The notes: generated from the sequence alone by a model not told the origin. Shown: positions 1-9,152, counted from the first letter of the stretch. The stretch: DNA of 64,000 bases from Poritiphilus flavus (GCF_009901585.1 NZ_WXYO01000006.1:434001-498000); one strand, 5' to 3'. Program-made: numbers and translations.

Positions 1-29
1 TTCTGTGGGTGATTGTCTCTTAGGTAATT

Positions 30-370
30 TCATGATTTCTAGGTGTTGTGTTGTTGATGTTTTGATTGATGCGTGATTAGATCACGTAATTTCTTGTTTC
101 TGCCCAACGGACTCTTTTGCTGTCCTTAAAATTGGAGAAGTATGAAAATCTTCTTGATTCTGTTGGTGTGTGCTTGCTACTTAATGTCATGATTTCTAGG
201 TGTTGTGTTGTTAAATGTTTTTGTTGATGTGTGATTAGATCACGTAATTTCTTGTTTCTGACCATCGGACTCTTTTGCTGTCCTTGAAATTGGAGAAGTA
301 TGAAAATCTTCTTGATTCTGTTGGTGTGTGCTTGCTACTTAATCTCATGATTTCTAGTTTTTATGTTGTT
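30..370. repeat. Tandem repeat array, about 157-bp unit, continuing off the left edge
   Basis: Two nearly complete units begin with TCATGATTTCTAG at 30 and 187, and a third, decaying unit begins at 345, so the period is 157-158 bp. Bases 1-29 resemble the tail of a preceding unit, so the array probably extends beyond the window. Each full unit carries the short palindrome GTGATTAGATCAC and the block GGAGAAGTATGAAAATCTTC. The two copies differ by a few substitutions and by small indels in the GT-rich stretch. A 62-codon minus-strand open frame inside it is a by-product of the repeat and is not called. No protein or RNA family is recognised. Confidence 0.85.
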
Positions 371-868
371 AATAAATAAATGTTGTTGTTTTGTTGTGTT
401 GTTGCCTTCTGGTTTCCGTCGTTTTTTTACTCCATCCGAAACCCATTATCAGGTGTTTGCTTTTAGTTTGACTTTTCTGTTTTAAGGTTTTCATTTCAGT
501 AAATTTGAACGACTTACATCTAATAGACGTCCCATTAATATTTTTGTTACAGTACTATGTTATAAATAGTACCGTTTTAAGCAATATTTAACAGATTTTT
601 GGAATAGAAAAACTACTTAAAATACTGTAAATCAATGAAATAAAAGAAAAATAAAAAAATTGAATTATTTTTGATTTTTTTTCGAAAAGGCTCAAATCAC
701 CGAAAAACGACCATATTTGGAGCCTGAATTCTGAAGTATTTAGGCTAACGAAGTCTAAAAAGCGACAATTGTTACCCGCTAAGCGGACGACTCATTTAAT
801 AAGAATTGGGCAACAAAATTCATCACCTATTATTATAAGGTTAGGGGGGAAGCGGAGTGTTTGCCAAA
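371..868. other. AT-rich non-coding stretch
   Basis: No convincing gene is visible between the repeat array and the first minus-strand gene. The stretch is very AT-rich around 570-680 with A and T runs. A perfect 7-bp inverted repeat lies at 552-572 and is listed separately. Confidence 0.6.
552..572. repeat. Perfect 7-bp inverted repeat (GTACTAT-N7-ATAGTAC)
   Basis: GTACTAT at 552-558 and ATAGTAC at 566-572 are exact reverse complements separated by seven AT-rich bases. Size and spacing would suit a dimeric DNA-binding protein, but the nearest coding region is the 3' end of a minus-strand gene almost 300 bp away. It could also be chance in AT-rich DNA. Confidence 0.4.
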
Positions 869-1474
869 CTAGTCCTTTTGTAACTCGGCCAGTAATTCCT
901 CGTAGTTGGTAATTTTCGTAAAGAGCCTGCCTCCTAAATTTACTATAGGCGTTTGCAGGGAGTCTAGGTTGACTCTGTTAGCAAAGGACCTTCCCAGTTG
1001 TTCTTTGATCTCCGGACGTTCAATTAAATTGTGCTCTGTAAACAGATAACGGCCATTTGCCAATTCTACGGAAAGGCTGTCGCAGCCTGAACAGTTTTCA
1101 GGTATATAGACAATAATATTTTTTTTGGGTTTTATTTTGATCGGTGTGGATTCCTTACGCAGCGCCCGATTGGACAGGCTGTCATTTACTACCAGATCAT
1201 AAGTATACACAGGTTTCTTGCCTCTGAGAACCACCACGGTCTTCATATGTACTTTAGAACTGGCCGGAACACGCACAAATCTGGGCTTTGCCCGGCTCTG
1301 CCTGAAATTACTTCCTTTGATGGTTAGCTTTACATCAAGGTCTTTTTCACTTTCGTTCAAGGCATAGAAAGCCAAACGGTTTGGAATTTCCTTTGCTTCT
1401 ATGCGTACAATATTTGTTTGTGCGCCTGCGCCACAAGTTATTAGCATTACAATGCCGAGTAGAAGTGTTCTCAT
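869..1474 (-). CDS. Secreted protein with C-terminal thioredoxin/glutaredoxin-like domain
   Basis: A 201-residue protein. Residues 1-18 form a signal peptide ending before AQT, so it is exported. Residues about 22-110 look like a small beta-rich domain of unknown type. From about residue 117 it reads as a thioredoxin-fold unit: a hydrophobic strand (NIIVYIP), a CSGC redox motif at 128-131, and a Thr-Pro at 175-176 where the cis-proline of glutaredoxins sits, followed by a short strand and a C-terminal helix. The inferred role is thiol/disulfide exchange or metal delivery in the periplasm. It lies 59 bp downstream of the diheme cytochrome gene on the same strand and may share its transcript. 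The fold assignment rests on motif spacing only. Confidence 0.6.
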   Translation of the reverse strand: MRTLLLGIVMLITCGAGAQTNIVRIEAKEIPNRLAFYALNESEKDLDVKLTIKGSNFRQSRAKPRFVRVPASSKVHMKTVVVLRGKKPVYTYDLVVNDSLSNRALRKESTPIKIKPKKNIIVYIPENCSGCDSLSVELANGRYLFTEHNLIERPEIKEQLGRSFANRVNLDSLQTPIVNLGGRLFTKITNYEELLAELQKD

Positions 1475-1533
1475 AGGATTTTTTTTAAGTGAAGGAGGGT
1501 TCTCATAGCTCTAAACCCTTCTTTCGGTTACCG

Positions 1534-2982
1534 CTACAGGGTTTTTAGATATTCCAGCAATGCCTGCCGTTCGGATTCGCTAAGGCTGTCTCCGAAGGTA
1601 TGCCCCTGGTTTCCATATCCCTTAAGGGTAGTGTCGTACGTATTTCTGTTGACTTTTGAAGTTTCTTCCGTTACGGACCAGCCCACTTTAAGCTGGTCGT
1701 ATTCGGTACTGCTAAAATTCCTGCTCCAGTATCGCGGTCTGGAAGAACTGTTTAAGACATCTTCCAGGGTAGGAACAGATCCGTTGTGAAAATAAGGAGC
1801 TGTGGCCCAAATTCCATCAAGTGGCTGAGCGACATAGCCGCCTTCGGCCAGTACCAACAGCGGGTTATCATCCGTTCCAAACCATCCGTTATTGAAGAAA
1901 TCCATAAAATAATCGTTTATTTCAGATGACGTGCTATAGTGATCCGAAAGTGCACGATCCGTTCCAACAGTGCTCAAAGAGACCAGGAGGTTAGGGTAGG
2001 AGGCATTGCTACCGTATGTTCCATGACAACTGGCACAGTTATTATCAAACAAGCCCTTTCCCTGACTTGCGAGTTCCGTATCAATACCAAATGGGTATTC
2101 CGGAGCTTCAAGACTATAAATATAAGCAAGGACATCAGGCATATTACTATCAACTTCTATAGCTTTTGCCCCATCTGCAAGCGTTAACAAGCTGGCAGCC
2201 ATCAGGGATTTGCAATAATCCATACGTGTAATACCGTGATAGAACATCGCGTTTTTTTTCTTTAGCAACCACCAGGCAGGTACATCCGTAGGTATTACTT
2301 CGTCTGTAAGCGTCACCTGCGGATCATCGATCCACTCCAAGGTCTGCTTATCTCTATGCGCAACCAGTGTCTGCAGTATTTTATCAGCGGGATTACTGCC
2401 TCTCGTTTCCGTAACTGTTCTGGGACCTATAACCTCAATACCTTTTCTGAATTGGTCATAAGCCGCCCATTCCGGGCTACCCTGCCCACCGTATAAAGAA
2501 CTAATCGCCGCATCCAGGAGTGGAGAGTTTGCGCTTCTATCCACAGTGAAATCCGCGGAATGATTGCCCAGGCCCATAACAAACTCATCATTGAGTAGAC
2601 CGGCATGGCATTGCATGCAATTCGGACCAACAACGCGGACCCCGTTAGGAGCCGTTACAGCGGTAAACTCATAGGAAACCACGGCATTATCTCCTGTTCT
2701 TCCCAGGTAGTTATCAGTATTTTCCCCAAACCCCAGTATATAAGCGTCATACGGTATCCCGGAGTTAATATAATCTCCTGTAGTAAGATATTCGAAACCT
2801 TTTTGCGCATCGCCAAGGCGTTGTGTACTGGCAGGAATAAACTTGGATTGCACTTCTGGCGTCTCCGGGTTGGGAGAATCCGGGTCAGGGTCTGGTACAT
2901 CAGTCATACCTCCGCCACTGTCCTTGGAACAGGAAAGACAAATCATAAGGGCCAGAAGTAGCCATGGAAGGGCACGGGTCAT
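1534..2982 (-). CDS. Diheme c-type cytochrome lipoprotein
   Basis: A 482-residue protein from the ATG at 2982. The frame stays open upstream, but this start puts a lipoprotein signal (leucine-rich stretch, then LSC) at the N-terminus. An acidic, proline-rich linker follows. Two heme c attachment motifs are visible: CMQCH at 122-126 and CASCH at 316-320. The C-terminal half carries AEGGYVAQPLDGIWATAPYF and FHNGSVPTLEDVL, typical of diheme cytochromes related to the cytochrome c peroxidase and RoxA groups. The likely role is periplasmic electron transfer or an oxidative reaction from the outer membrane or periplasm. It is followed on the same strand by a thioredoxin-like protein that could assist heme maturation or form a redox pair. 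The substrate is unknown. Confidence 0.8.
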   Translation of the reverse strand: MTRALPWLLLALMICLSCSKDSGGGMTDVPDPDPDSPNPETPEVQSKFIPASTQRLGDAQKGFEYLTTGDYINSGIPYDAYILGFGENTDNYLGRTGDNAVVSYEFTAVTAPNGVRVVGPNCMQCHAGLLNDEFVMGLGNHSADFTVDRSANSPLLDAAISSLYGGQGSPEWAAYDQFRKGIEVIGPRTVTETRGSNPADKILQTLVAHRDKQTLEWIDDPQVTLTDEVIPTDVPAWWLLKKKNAMFYHGITRMDYCKSLMAASLLTLADGAKAIEVDSNMPDVLAYIYSLEAPEYPFGIDTELASQGKGLFDNNCASCHGTYGSNASYPNLLVSLSTVGTDRALSDHYSTSSEINDYFMDFFNNGWFGTDDNPLLVLAEGGYVAQPLDGIWATAPYFHNGSVPTLEDVLNSSSRPRYWSRNFSSTEYDQLKVGWSVTEETSKVNRNTYDTTLKGYGNQGHTFGDSLSESERQALLEYLKTL

Positions 2983-3319
2983 TTTCAAATAAGCTTTTAA
3001 ATCAGTAGCTTTAAAAGTGCTCTGTATCAAACATAAAGATACAATTATTCCAGGGCAGGCTGCCAAGAATATTCCCGTAAGACCAATTTTATCGATGAAA
3101 TGTAAGTGTTATCGATATGCGTTTATTCAGAATAAAATCTATATTTGATAGCGAGCCCTTCCCATTATCTGATAGTTATGAGATCTTCCCCATACGCTTT
3201 GTTTAGGTGTATTGCTTTTTTACCATTTCACCGCATATCCCGGACTGTGATAATTATGGTATTCAATGATGGCATTAGAACGGGATATTCGGGTATGAAC
3301 ATGAAACTCCGGACTTATC

Positions 3320-4078
3320 ATGGATGAGAAGCTCTTACAAGGACAGCGGATACTGGTAACCGGTGCTTCAAGAGGTATTGGAAAGGCGATCAGCACTTAT
3401 TTGCTGGATAGAGGTGCCCAGGTAGGGGTACATTATAATCAAAGTAAGGATGCCGTAAGTGAAATTACCAGGACTTATCCGTTAGCCAATGTGCTTAGGG
3501 CAGACCTGGAAAATGCTGAGGAGGTCCTTGGACTTTTTGAAAATGCCCTTGAATCTATGGGCGGGATAGACAGCCTGGTGCTCAATGCTGGTATTTTTGA
3601 ACCGCATTTTCCGGATTTATCTGATGAGGACTGGCTGGCAATTTGGCGCAAGACCATAGCCGTTAACCTGGAGAGTGCTGCCATACTCACCAAAAAGGCC
3701 ATTGAGCATTTTAAATCTGTCGGAGGGGGCAGGCTGATCTATATCGGAAGCCGGGCAGCCTTTCGTGGGGAAACAGAAGAGTATCTGGCCTATGCCGCTT
3801 CCAAGGGAGGCCTTACTTCCCTGGCGCGTAGTGTAGCCCGTTCTTTCGGCAAATACAATATAACCGCGTTTGTGCTTGCTCCGGGCTTCACGCGAACAGC
3901 CATGGCAGAAAAGTTCATACAGCAGCATGGTGAACAGAAAATACTCGATGAAATTTCACTGCCCAGACTGACCATCCCTGAGGATATTGCCCCTTTGGCC
4001 GCGCTTATATGCAGTGGGAAAATGGATCACGCCACAGGCACAACCATAGATATGAACGCAGGGAGTTACATACATTAA
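3320..4078 (+). CDS. Short-chain dehydrogenase/reductase (SDR)
   Basis: A 252-residue classical SDR. The cofactor motif TGASRGIG is at 14-21. The NNAG motif appears as LNAG at 88-91. Catalytic residues are Ser144, Tyr158 and Lys162 in YAASK. A C-terminal AGSYIH tail closes the fold. Such enzymes reduce or oxidise carbonyl or hydroxyl groups with NAD(P)H, and many of this form resemble 3-oxoacyl-ACP reductase FabG. The APC permease gene follows after 35 bp on the same strand, so the two may be co-transcribed, but no pathway can be named. A TATATTTG box at 3140-3147 could be its promoter, leaving a leader of about 170 nt. Confidence 0.85.
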   Translation: MDEKLLQGQRILVTGASRGIGKAISTYLLDRGAQVGVHYNQSKDAVSEITRTYPLANVLRADLENAEEVLGLFENALESMGGIDSLVLNAGIFEPHFPDLSDEDWLAIWRKTIAVNLESAAILTKKAIEHFKSVGGGRLIYIGSRAAFRGETEEYLAYAASKGGLTSLARSVARSFGKYNITAFVLAPGFTRTAMAEKFIQQHGEQKILDEISLPRLTIPEDIAPLAALICSGKMDHATGTTIDMNAGSYIH

Positions 4079-4113
4079 TATGGTGGTAGTGTTAAAGCAG
4101 TAAGCAGTACAGC

Positions 4114-5409
4114 ATGAATAAATCCGCATCTATAGGATGGCTTACAGCTACTGCACTTGTAGTGGCTAACATGATCGGTTCCGGGATCTTTACAAGCCTG
4201 GGATTTCAACTGTCCGATGTAGTAAATAGCTGGTCCATTTTCATCCTCTGGTCCCTGGGCGCCCTGATGGCTGTCTGCGGGGCTTTGAGCTATGCGGAAT
4301 TGGGAACACACTGGCTGCGTTCTGGCGGGGAGTATCATTTTTTGTCAAAAGCCTTTCATCCGGCCTTGGGATATCTTTCAGGTTGGGTATCCCTTACGGC
4401 CGGATTTGCTGCTCCCGTGGCCCTTTCCGGAATGGCTCTGGGAGAATATGTTGCGCCTTATCTCGGCGTTAATCACGTGTTTTTGGCATTCTCCGTAGTA
4501 CTGGCAGTGGCCTTTCTTCACTCTATGAGCATTCATAAGAGCAGTATGCTGCAAAACAGTACTACTTTTTTAAAGGTATTGTTGATCCTTATTTTTATAG
4601 GTTTTGGTCTGGGGGAAGCGCCAGAGTCTTCTGCACTACTTTGGACGAATAGCTGGAAGGAGGAAGTAATGCTCCCGGCTTTTGCGGTTTCTTTCGTTTA
4701 CGTGTCATTCTCCTATTCCGGATGGAACGCGGCAGCCTACATAGCCGGTGAGATCAGGGATGCCAGGAAGAACCTCCCAAGGGCTTTGCTTTTAGGAACT
4801 TTGCTCGTAAGTGTGCTATACCTCTTACTCAACTATGTATTCCTGCGCCAGAATCCCATCGAGGCCCTGGAAGGGCAACTGGAAATTGGCCAGATAACGG
4901 CAAACAGCATATTCGGACCACAGGGCGGAGTATGGATCAGTTTTGGCATCGCGGTGCTATTGGTTTCAAGTATTAGCGCCATGACCTGGGCAGGACCACG
5001 GGTCACCCAGGTGCTGGGAGAAGATCACTATTTATGGAGGTGGTTCTCCCTAAAAACCAAAAGCAATATCCCTTTAAGGGCAATTTGGTTGCAGACTTCC
5101 ATAACACTTCTGCTTATCAGCACGGGGACCTTTGAACAGGTAATGATCTATACCGGATTCGTACTGCAATTGTTCGCGACCTTTACCGTGGCCGGAGTAT
5201 TTGTCGTCAGACGTCAGAACAAAGAAAGCAAGGGTTTTAAAAGTCCGCTTTACCCAATCCCGCAGCTACTTTTTCTTGGCCTTAGTCTATGGATACTCGT
5301 CTACCTGGTAATTGCCCAACCCCTGGAAACAGGTCTGGGATTGTTGAATCTGATCCTGGGACTTGCCATCTACTGGTTAGACAGGAGGCTAAGCAAAAAA
5401 GTGGCCTGA
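4114..5409 (+). CDS. APC-family amino acid permease
   Basis: A 431-residue integral membrane protein with about 12 hydrophobic segments. The first segment contains the APC hallmark ANMIGSGIF at about residues 18-26. The stretch YSGWNAAAYIAGEI near residue 200 matches the conserved substrate-site region of the LAT and GABA-permease branch. It most likely exchanges or imports amino acids across the inner membrane; the substrate cannot be read from sequence. It follows the SDR gene by 35 bp. Its end is followed by about 145 bp without a clear terminator before the SDHH-repeat gene. Confidence 0.85.
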   Translation: MNKSASIGWLTATALVVANMIGSGIFTSLGFQLSDVVNSWSIFILWSLGALMAVCGALSYAELGTHWLRSGGEYHFLSKAFHPALGYLSGWVSLTAGFAAPVALSGMALGEYVAPYLGVNHVFLAFSVVLAVAFLHSMSIHKSSMLQNSTTFLKVLLILIFIGFGLGEAPESSALLWTNSWKEEVMLPAFAVSFVYVSFSYSGWNAAAYIAGEIRDARKNLPRALLLGTLLVSVLYLLLNYVFLRQNPIEALEGQLEIGQITANSIFGPQGGVWISFGIAVLLVSSISAMTWAGPRVTQVLGEDHYLWRWFSLKTKSNIPLRAIWLQTSITLLLISTGTFEQVMIYTGFVLQLFATFTVAGVFVVRRQNKESKGFKSPLYPIPQLLFLGLSLWILVYLVIAQPLETGLGLLNLILGLAIYWLDRRLSKKVA

Positions 5410-5555
5410 GCAATGGCCAAACCATCTGGCTAAAGGCCGATTTATAGCTTTCTGTACATTTCAACACACGGAATGTACAATTCACTACATTTCATTTTTA
5501 TGATGTTCAGCTATGGCTAATCTTTGTGCCATCATCAATCAAAAAACGAACAATC

Positions 5556-7013
5556 ATGCAACAGTTAGTCAGATTCTTCCTCCTCGCGTTTTTCAAAGTT
5601 ATTCTGCTGGTGGTCTGGACCTCTGCCACGGAATCCCACGCACAGTCCAAACGTACTTCGGTCAATGTAAATACCAATAACGGAAAAACAACCATTTCTA
5701 TCAAAGAGGGCAGGGGAAACAACTTCTATCTGGAATTTGAGGGTGAGATCACACTCTCCGACGACGACAAGGATATTGTTGCCATATCCAGAGGAGGCTA
5801 TTTGGAGATCAAGAAATCCGCCTTCGGAAGCCGGCGCCGCATATTAATGGAGCCGGATGATTCGGGTCGTCTCGTCAAAAAATATTACGTAGGTGGGTCC
5901 CAACAGAGTTTTGAGCCTGAAGGCAAAAGATGGCTGGGTGAAATACTTCCGGAAATCCTTCGCTCATCTACCATCGCCGCAAAACAGCGGGTAGACCGCA
6001 TGTACCGCAAGGGAGGCGCCAATGCCGTATTGAGAGAGGTAGAACTGATTAGAAGTGATTATGTGAAGTCTGCCTATCTCAAACTACTGTTGAGGAAAGA
6101 TCTGAGCAATAACGACCTGATCGGCGTTATGAGAGTTGTAGGAGAGGATGTGGAATCCGATCATCACCAGGCAGAGATTCTAAAGAGTAACGCAAAAGCC
6201 TTTTTGGTGAACAATGCCACGACGGATGCCTATATACGGGCCGCGGAGAGCATAAATTCTGATCACCATATGGCTTCCGTACTCAAACAACTTGTAAAGG
6301 ATGCCGAGGTATCGGAATCCCAACTGGAATCGCTGTTTGAGATCATGGACAAGATCAACTCAGACCATCATAAAGCGGAGGTGCTGCTTACCGTATTAAA
6401 GAGCCGTGCCATGACGGATAACAGCATCGCCCTTTTGGTTAAGGAGAGTAAATCTATCAATTCAGACCACCACCAGGCCAGGGTTCTTAAGGCCGCATTA
6501 AAGTCGCCAGGTCTCTCAAGCAAGGAATACAATAGCTTTCTGCATTCCGCGAGGAATATCGGGTCAGATCACCACATTGCAAGTGTTTGTACCGAAATGC
6601 TGAACGATAAGCTGGATGCCAGCGAGTTAAATGCGCTTATGGAGCTTGTTCGCAATAATATGACCTCAGATCACCATCAGGCGGCTATTCTCATAAAAGC
6701 CAGTCGAAATCAGGATCTGAGCAAAGAGAACATAATGGGAATGAACTCTGCACTCAGGAGCATGTCCTCGGATCATCATAAGGCAGAGGTATTCAAACAA
6801 TTATCCACCAAAGACCTGAATGATCAACAGATGATCTCCGTCTTTGAAGCGATTAAAACCATTAATTCCGATTACCACAAGACCTCCTCCTTGCTGGCCT
6901 TCTCCGGAGCCGCCAGAGACATGGGCGATGCCGTAAAAGATGCCTATCGGGAAACTTGTGGAGGGATCAATTCAGAATCTCACTACGGAAGAGCAATCAG
7001 AGCCATACAGTAA
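5556..7013 (+). CDS. Secreted solenoid protein with 34-residue SDHH repeats
   Basis: A 485-residue protein. The ATG at 5556 is preferred over an in-frame GTG at 5526 because it places a signal peptide (cleavage near SHAQS) at the N-terminus. Residues about 30-130 are a beta-rich region. From 6054 to the stop the protein is a run of repeats, each opening with SDHH-x-A or a variant. The successive periods are 34, 34, 34, 34, 34, 34, 34, 33 and 35 residues. The sequence of openings is SDYVKS, six or seven SDHH units, SDYH and finally SESH. The predicted helix pairs imply an alpha-solenoid. A related SDYEK-type repeat is known, from memory, in C-terminal parts of BlaR1/M56-like proteins. Paired histidines at each turn could bind metal, which is speculation. 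It ends 70 bp before the LytS operon and may act with it. Confidence 0.75.
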   Translation: MQQLVRFFLLAFFKVILLVVWTSATESHAQSKRTSVNVNTNNGKTTISIKEGRGNNFYLEFEGEITLSDDDKDIVAISRGGYLEIKKSAFGSRRRILMEPDDSGRLVKKYYVGGSQQSFEPEGKRWLGEILPEILRSSTIAAKQRVDRMYRKGGANAVLREVELIRSDYVKSAYLKLLLRKDLSNNDLIGVMRVVGEDVESDHHQAEILKSNAKAFLVNNATTDAYIRAAESINSDHHMASVLKQLVKDAEVSESQLESLFEIMDKINSDHHKAEVLLTVLKSRAMTDNSIALLVKESKSINSDHHQARVLKAALKSPGLSSKEYNSFLHSARNIGSDHHIASVCTEMLNDKLDASELNALMELVRNNMTSDHHQAAILIKASRNQDLSKENIMGMNSALRSMSSDHHKAEVFKQLSTKDLNDQQMISVFEAIKTINSDYHKTSSLLAFSGAARDMGDAVKDAYRETCGGINSESHYGRAIRAIQ

Positions 7014-7083
7014 TTTTGAGCCTTTACTTCTGAAGCCATTATACTCTTTATTGTCATAGGATAATATTGAGTATTTTGGCTCT

Positions 7084-8121
7084 ATGAAGCGCTTTCTCAG
7101 AGACCTTTTATACCAACCCAACATGCGAAGACATCTGCTGTATATCTTTACTGGCTTCCTCTTAGGTGTCCTGGTTTATTCCTATGTGCGCTTCAGTCAC
7201 CTTCAAAAGTTCTACGAACTTCTTTTAAGTGGATTGTTAGGGATCCTGATCGCCTATGGAGCCCATTGGAGCAATGTTGTTTTAGATCGTTTAATGCCAT
7301 GGAGAAAACAACCTGGCCTGCGTTTACTACTGGGGATAGGCCTGCTGGCCTTGGTGGGCTGTACCATGGTGTTTGGGGCATTGTGGATCTATCATCTAAA
7401 TGTTGAAAACTTACAACTGTTCGCTGAGGATCCGGAAGATATGTCTCTGAAGATCATAATCCTCCTCCTTTGTATATCCCTGCTGTACAATATTATTTAC
7501 TTTGCGCTTTACTCCTACAACCACTACGCACAGGGGCAGGTACTGGAACTGCAACTGGAAAGAAAACAGACACAATTGCAACTGGCAGCCCTGAAATCGC
7601 AATTAAGTCCGCATTTCCTTTTCAACAGCATGAATACACTCTCATCGCTTTTTGCTAAAGATGTGGATAAGGCTGAAACTTTTATCCGGGCGCTGGCTCA
7701 GTCCTATCAATACACCCTAAACAAATACGAGGATCTTTTAGTTCCGGTTGCCGAAGAATTGAAGTTCGTTCAGGCCTATTGTTTTCTTATGCGTACCCGA
7801 TTTGGGGAACACCTGAGCCTCGAGGTAGAGCTGAATTCTGAAATGATGAATTCCAAAGTCCCCCCGCTGACCCTGCAAATGCTTGTAGAGAATGCGGTAA
7901 AACACAATGTGATGAACAGCACTCAGCCTCTCAAAGTACGTATGACCTCAGATGGGACTCTCTTGTCCGTATCCAACAATAAGACCAGCAAACGTCCGAA
8001 AATGGAGTCCCTGAAGATAGGATTAAAGAATATCGCCGCCAGATATGATCTGTTGGTAAACAAAAAAATAGAAATTGAAGACAACGAGCGCTTTACAGTG
8101 CGCCTCCCGCTGATCCCATGA
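7084..8121 (+). CDS. LytS-family sensor histidine kinase
   Basis: A 345-residue kinase. Four hydrophobic segments occupy about residues 15-145. A short helical linker leads into a His_kinase (PF06580-type) domain with the H-box QLSPHFLFNSMNTL, phospho-acceptor His177. The ATP-binding N-box is intact (LVENAVKHNV, about 270). It lacks any recognisable periplasmic sensor domain, so a signal would have to be sensed in the membrane. The stop codon overlaps the start of the next gene (ATGA at 8118-8121), indicating translational coupling. It should phosphorylate the LytTR regulator at 9133-9891. Confidence 0.88.
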   Translation: MKRFLRDLLYQPNMRRHLLYIFTGFLLGVLVYSYVRFSHLQKFYELLLSGLLGILIAYGAHWSNVVLDRLMPWRKQPGLRLLLGIGLLALVGCTMVFGALWIYHLNVENLQLFAEDPEDMSLKIIILLLCISLLYNIIYFALYSYNHYAQGQVLELQLERKQTQLQLAALKSQLSPHFLFNSMNTLSSLFAKDVDKAETFIRALAQSYQYTLNKYEDLLVPVAEELKFVQAYCFLMRTRFGEHLSLEVELNSEMMNSKVPPLTLQMLVENAVKHNVMNSTQPLKVRMTSDGTLLSVSNNKTSKRPKMESLKIGLKNIAARYDLLVNKKIEIEDNERFTVRLPLIP

Positions 8122-9152
8122 AGAAATTATTCATACATCACGCTTTGTTCAGGCTGTTGAGCCCCTTGTTCAGTGGTACCCTGGTGTATCTTCTCATTTT
8201 GTTGATTAACAACAATATAGGGCAGGTTCAGGAGTCCTTTCTGGGTCAGGAACTTTATGTATGCATAGGATTGGCTTATGTCATTCAGGAATACGCCCGC
8301 TTGTCCCTCCTGGTTTTTGAAAGGATAGGAGGCTCTATATCTTTTCTGGCACATCTTCTGCTGCAAATCATTACTTCCATAGGTGTTTGTGTACTGTTGG
8401 TGAGTCTTTCCATGTATCTTTATTTCAACTATGTACTTGGGTACACCCCAAATGCCAGGGAGTTATTGATATTCAACAGCCTGTTTGCGCTGATCACACT
8501 TATCTATGTGTTGCTGTATAAAAGCCATCAGTTCCTCTACATGGTGAATACGGAACGGATCAACCGGGAAGTGGAGGCCAAGAAAGGCATAGAGGCAGAT
8601 TTTGCCCACTTCAAAAAGGGTATAAATCCAAGACTTCTGTTCGAAAGCCTGGAGGCTATACTGGTCATCATGAAAACGGAACCTGAAGAAGCCGAATCAC
8701 TTTCTGATCACTTCTCCGCGGTATACCGCTATCTGCTCTCCAAAAGGGTGAACGAATTGGTGCCGGTTAGCGAAGAAGTTGAAATATTAAAGGACCATAT
8801 AAAGCTGTTTAACCATTTGCCGTATCGAAAGGTGGAGCTACGCCTGGCTGATCTAAAAGATTCCTGGACCGTTCCCGGGAGTTTTCTGATGCTAACTGAA
8901 AAGATCATCAGGAGTACTATTCCTTCTGAGAGTAAGCGGTTAAAGCTCAACATTGATGATAAAGAGGATAGGATCGAATTTCACTATGAAACTGAGGAAG
9001 TTCTGAATGGCGGACTGGATTCTTCCGGCCTGAAGGATATTAACAGAAGTTATAGTTTTTATTCAGATCGTGATATACAACTATCTGAAGGCGTATCATA
9101 TAAAACAATAAAACTACCAAAGTTACAACTGCATGAAAGTAGCCATCCTTGA
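8118..9152 (+). CDS. LytS-like pseudokinase lacking the phospho-acceptor histidine
   Basis: A 344-residue protein with the same layout as its upstream neighbour: about four membrane segments to residue 140, a helical linker, then a His_kinase-like region. The H-box is degenerate. Where the neighbour has SPHFLFNS this protein has NPRLLFES, with Arg172 in the histidine position. The N-box is also lost (LTEKIIRST in place of LVENAVKHN), and no glycine-rich ATP lid is recognisable. Autophosphorylation is therefore not expected. The gene overlaps the true kinase by 4 bp and the response regulator by 20 bp, so it is a fixed member of the operon and probably forms a regulatory heterodimer with the active kinase. 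Confidence 0.8.
   Translation: MKKLFIHHALFRLLSPLFSGTLVYLLILLINNNIGQVQESFLGQELYVCIGLAYVIQEYARLSLLVFERIGGSISFLAHLLLQIITSIGVCVLLVSLSMYLYFNYVLGYTPNARELLIFNSLFALITLIYVLLYKSHQFLYMVNTERINREVEAKKGIEADFAHFKKGINPRLLFESLEAILVIMKTEPEEAESLSDHFSAVYRYLLSKRVNELVPVSEEVEILKDHIKLFNHLPYRKVELRLADLKDSWTVPGSFLMLTEKIIRSTIPSESKRLKLNIDDKEDRIEFHYETEEVLNGGLDSSGLKDINRSYSFYSDRDIQLSEGVSYKTIKLPKLQLHESSHP

Noticed and set aside
77-265. 62-codon open frame on the minus strand
   Set aside because: It lies completely in the 157-bp tandem repeats and its sequence follows the repeat, so it is not likely to be a gene.
1-370. Possible CRISPR array
   Set aside because: The units are long and directly adjacent, with no unique spacers and no cas genes.
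2605-2961. 118-codon plus-strand frame inside the cytochrome gene
   Set aside because: It is antisense to a gene with clear heme motifs.
3145-3327. 60-codon open frame before the SDR gene
   Set aside because: Composition is not protein-like, it overlaps the SDR start, and a promoter-like box lies at its beginning.
8118-9152. Second LytS-like gene as a decayed pseudogene
   Set aside because: The frame is intact over 344 codons, overlaps both neighbours, and keeps its membrane and linker parts, so a functional pseudokinase is more likely.
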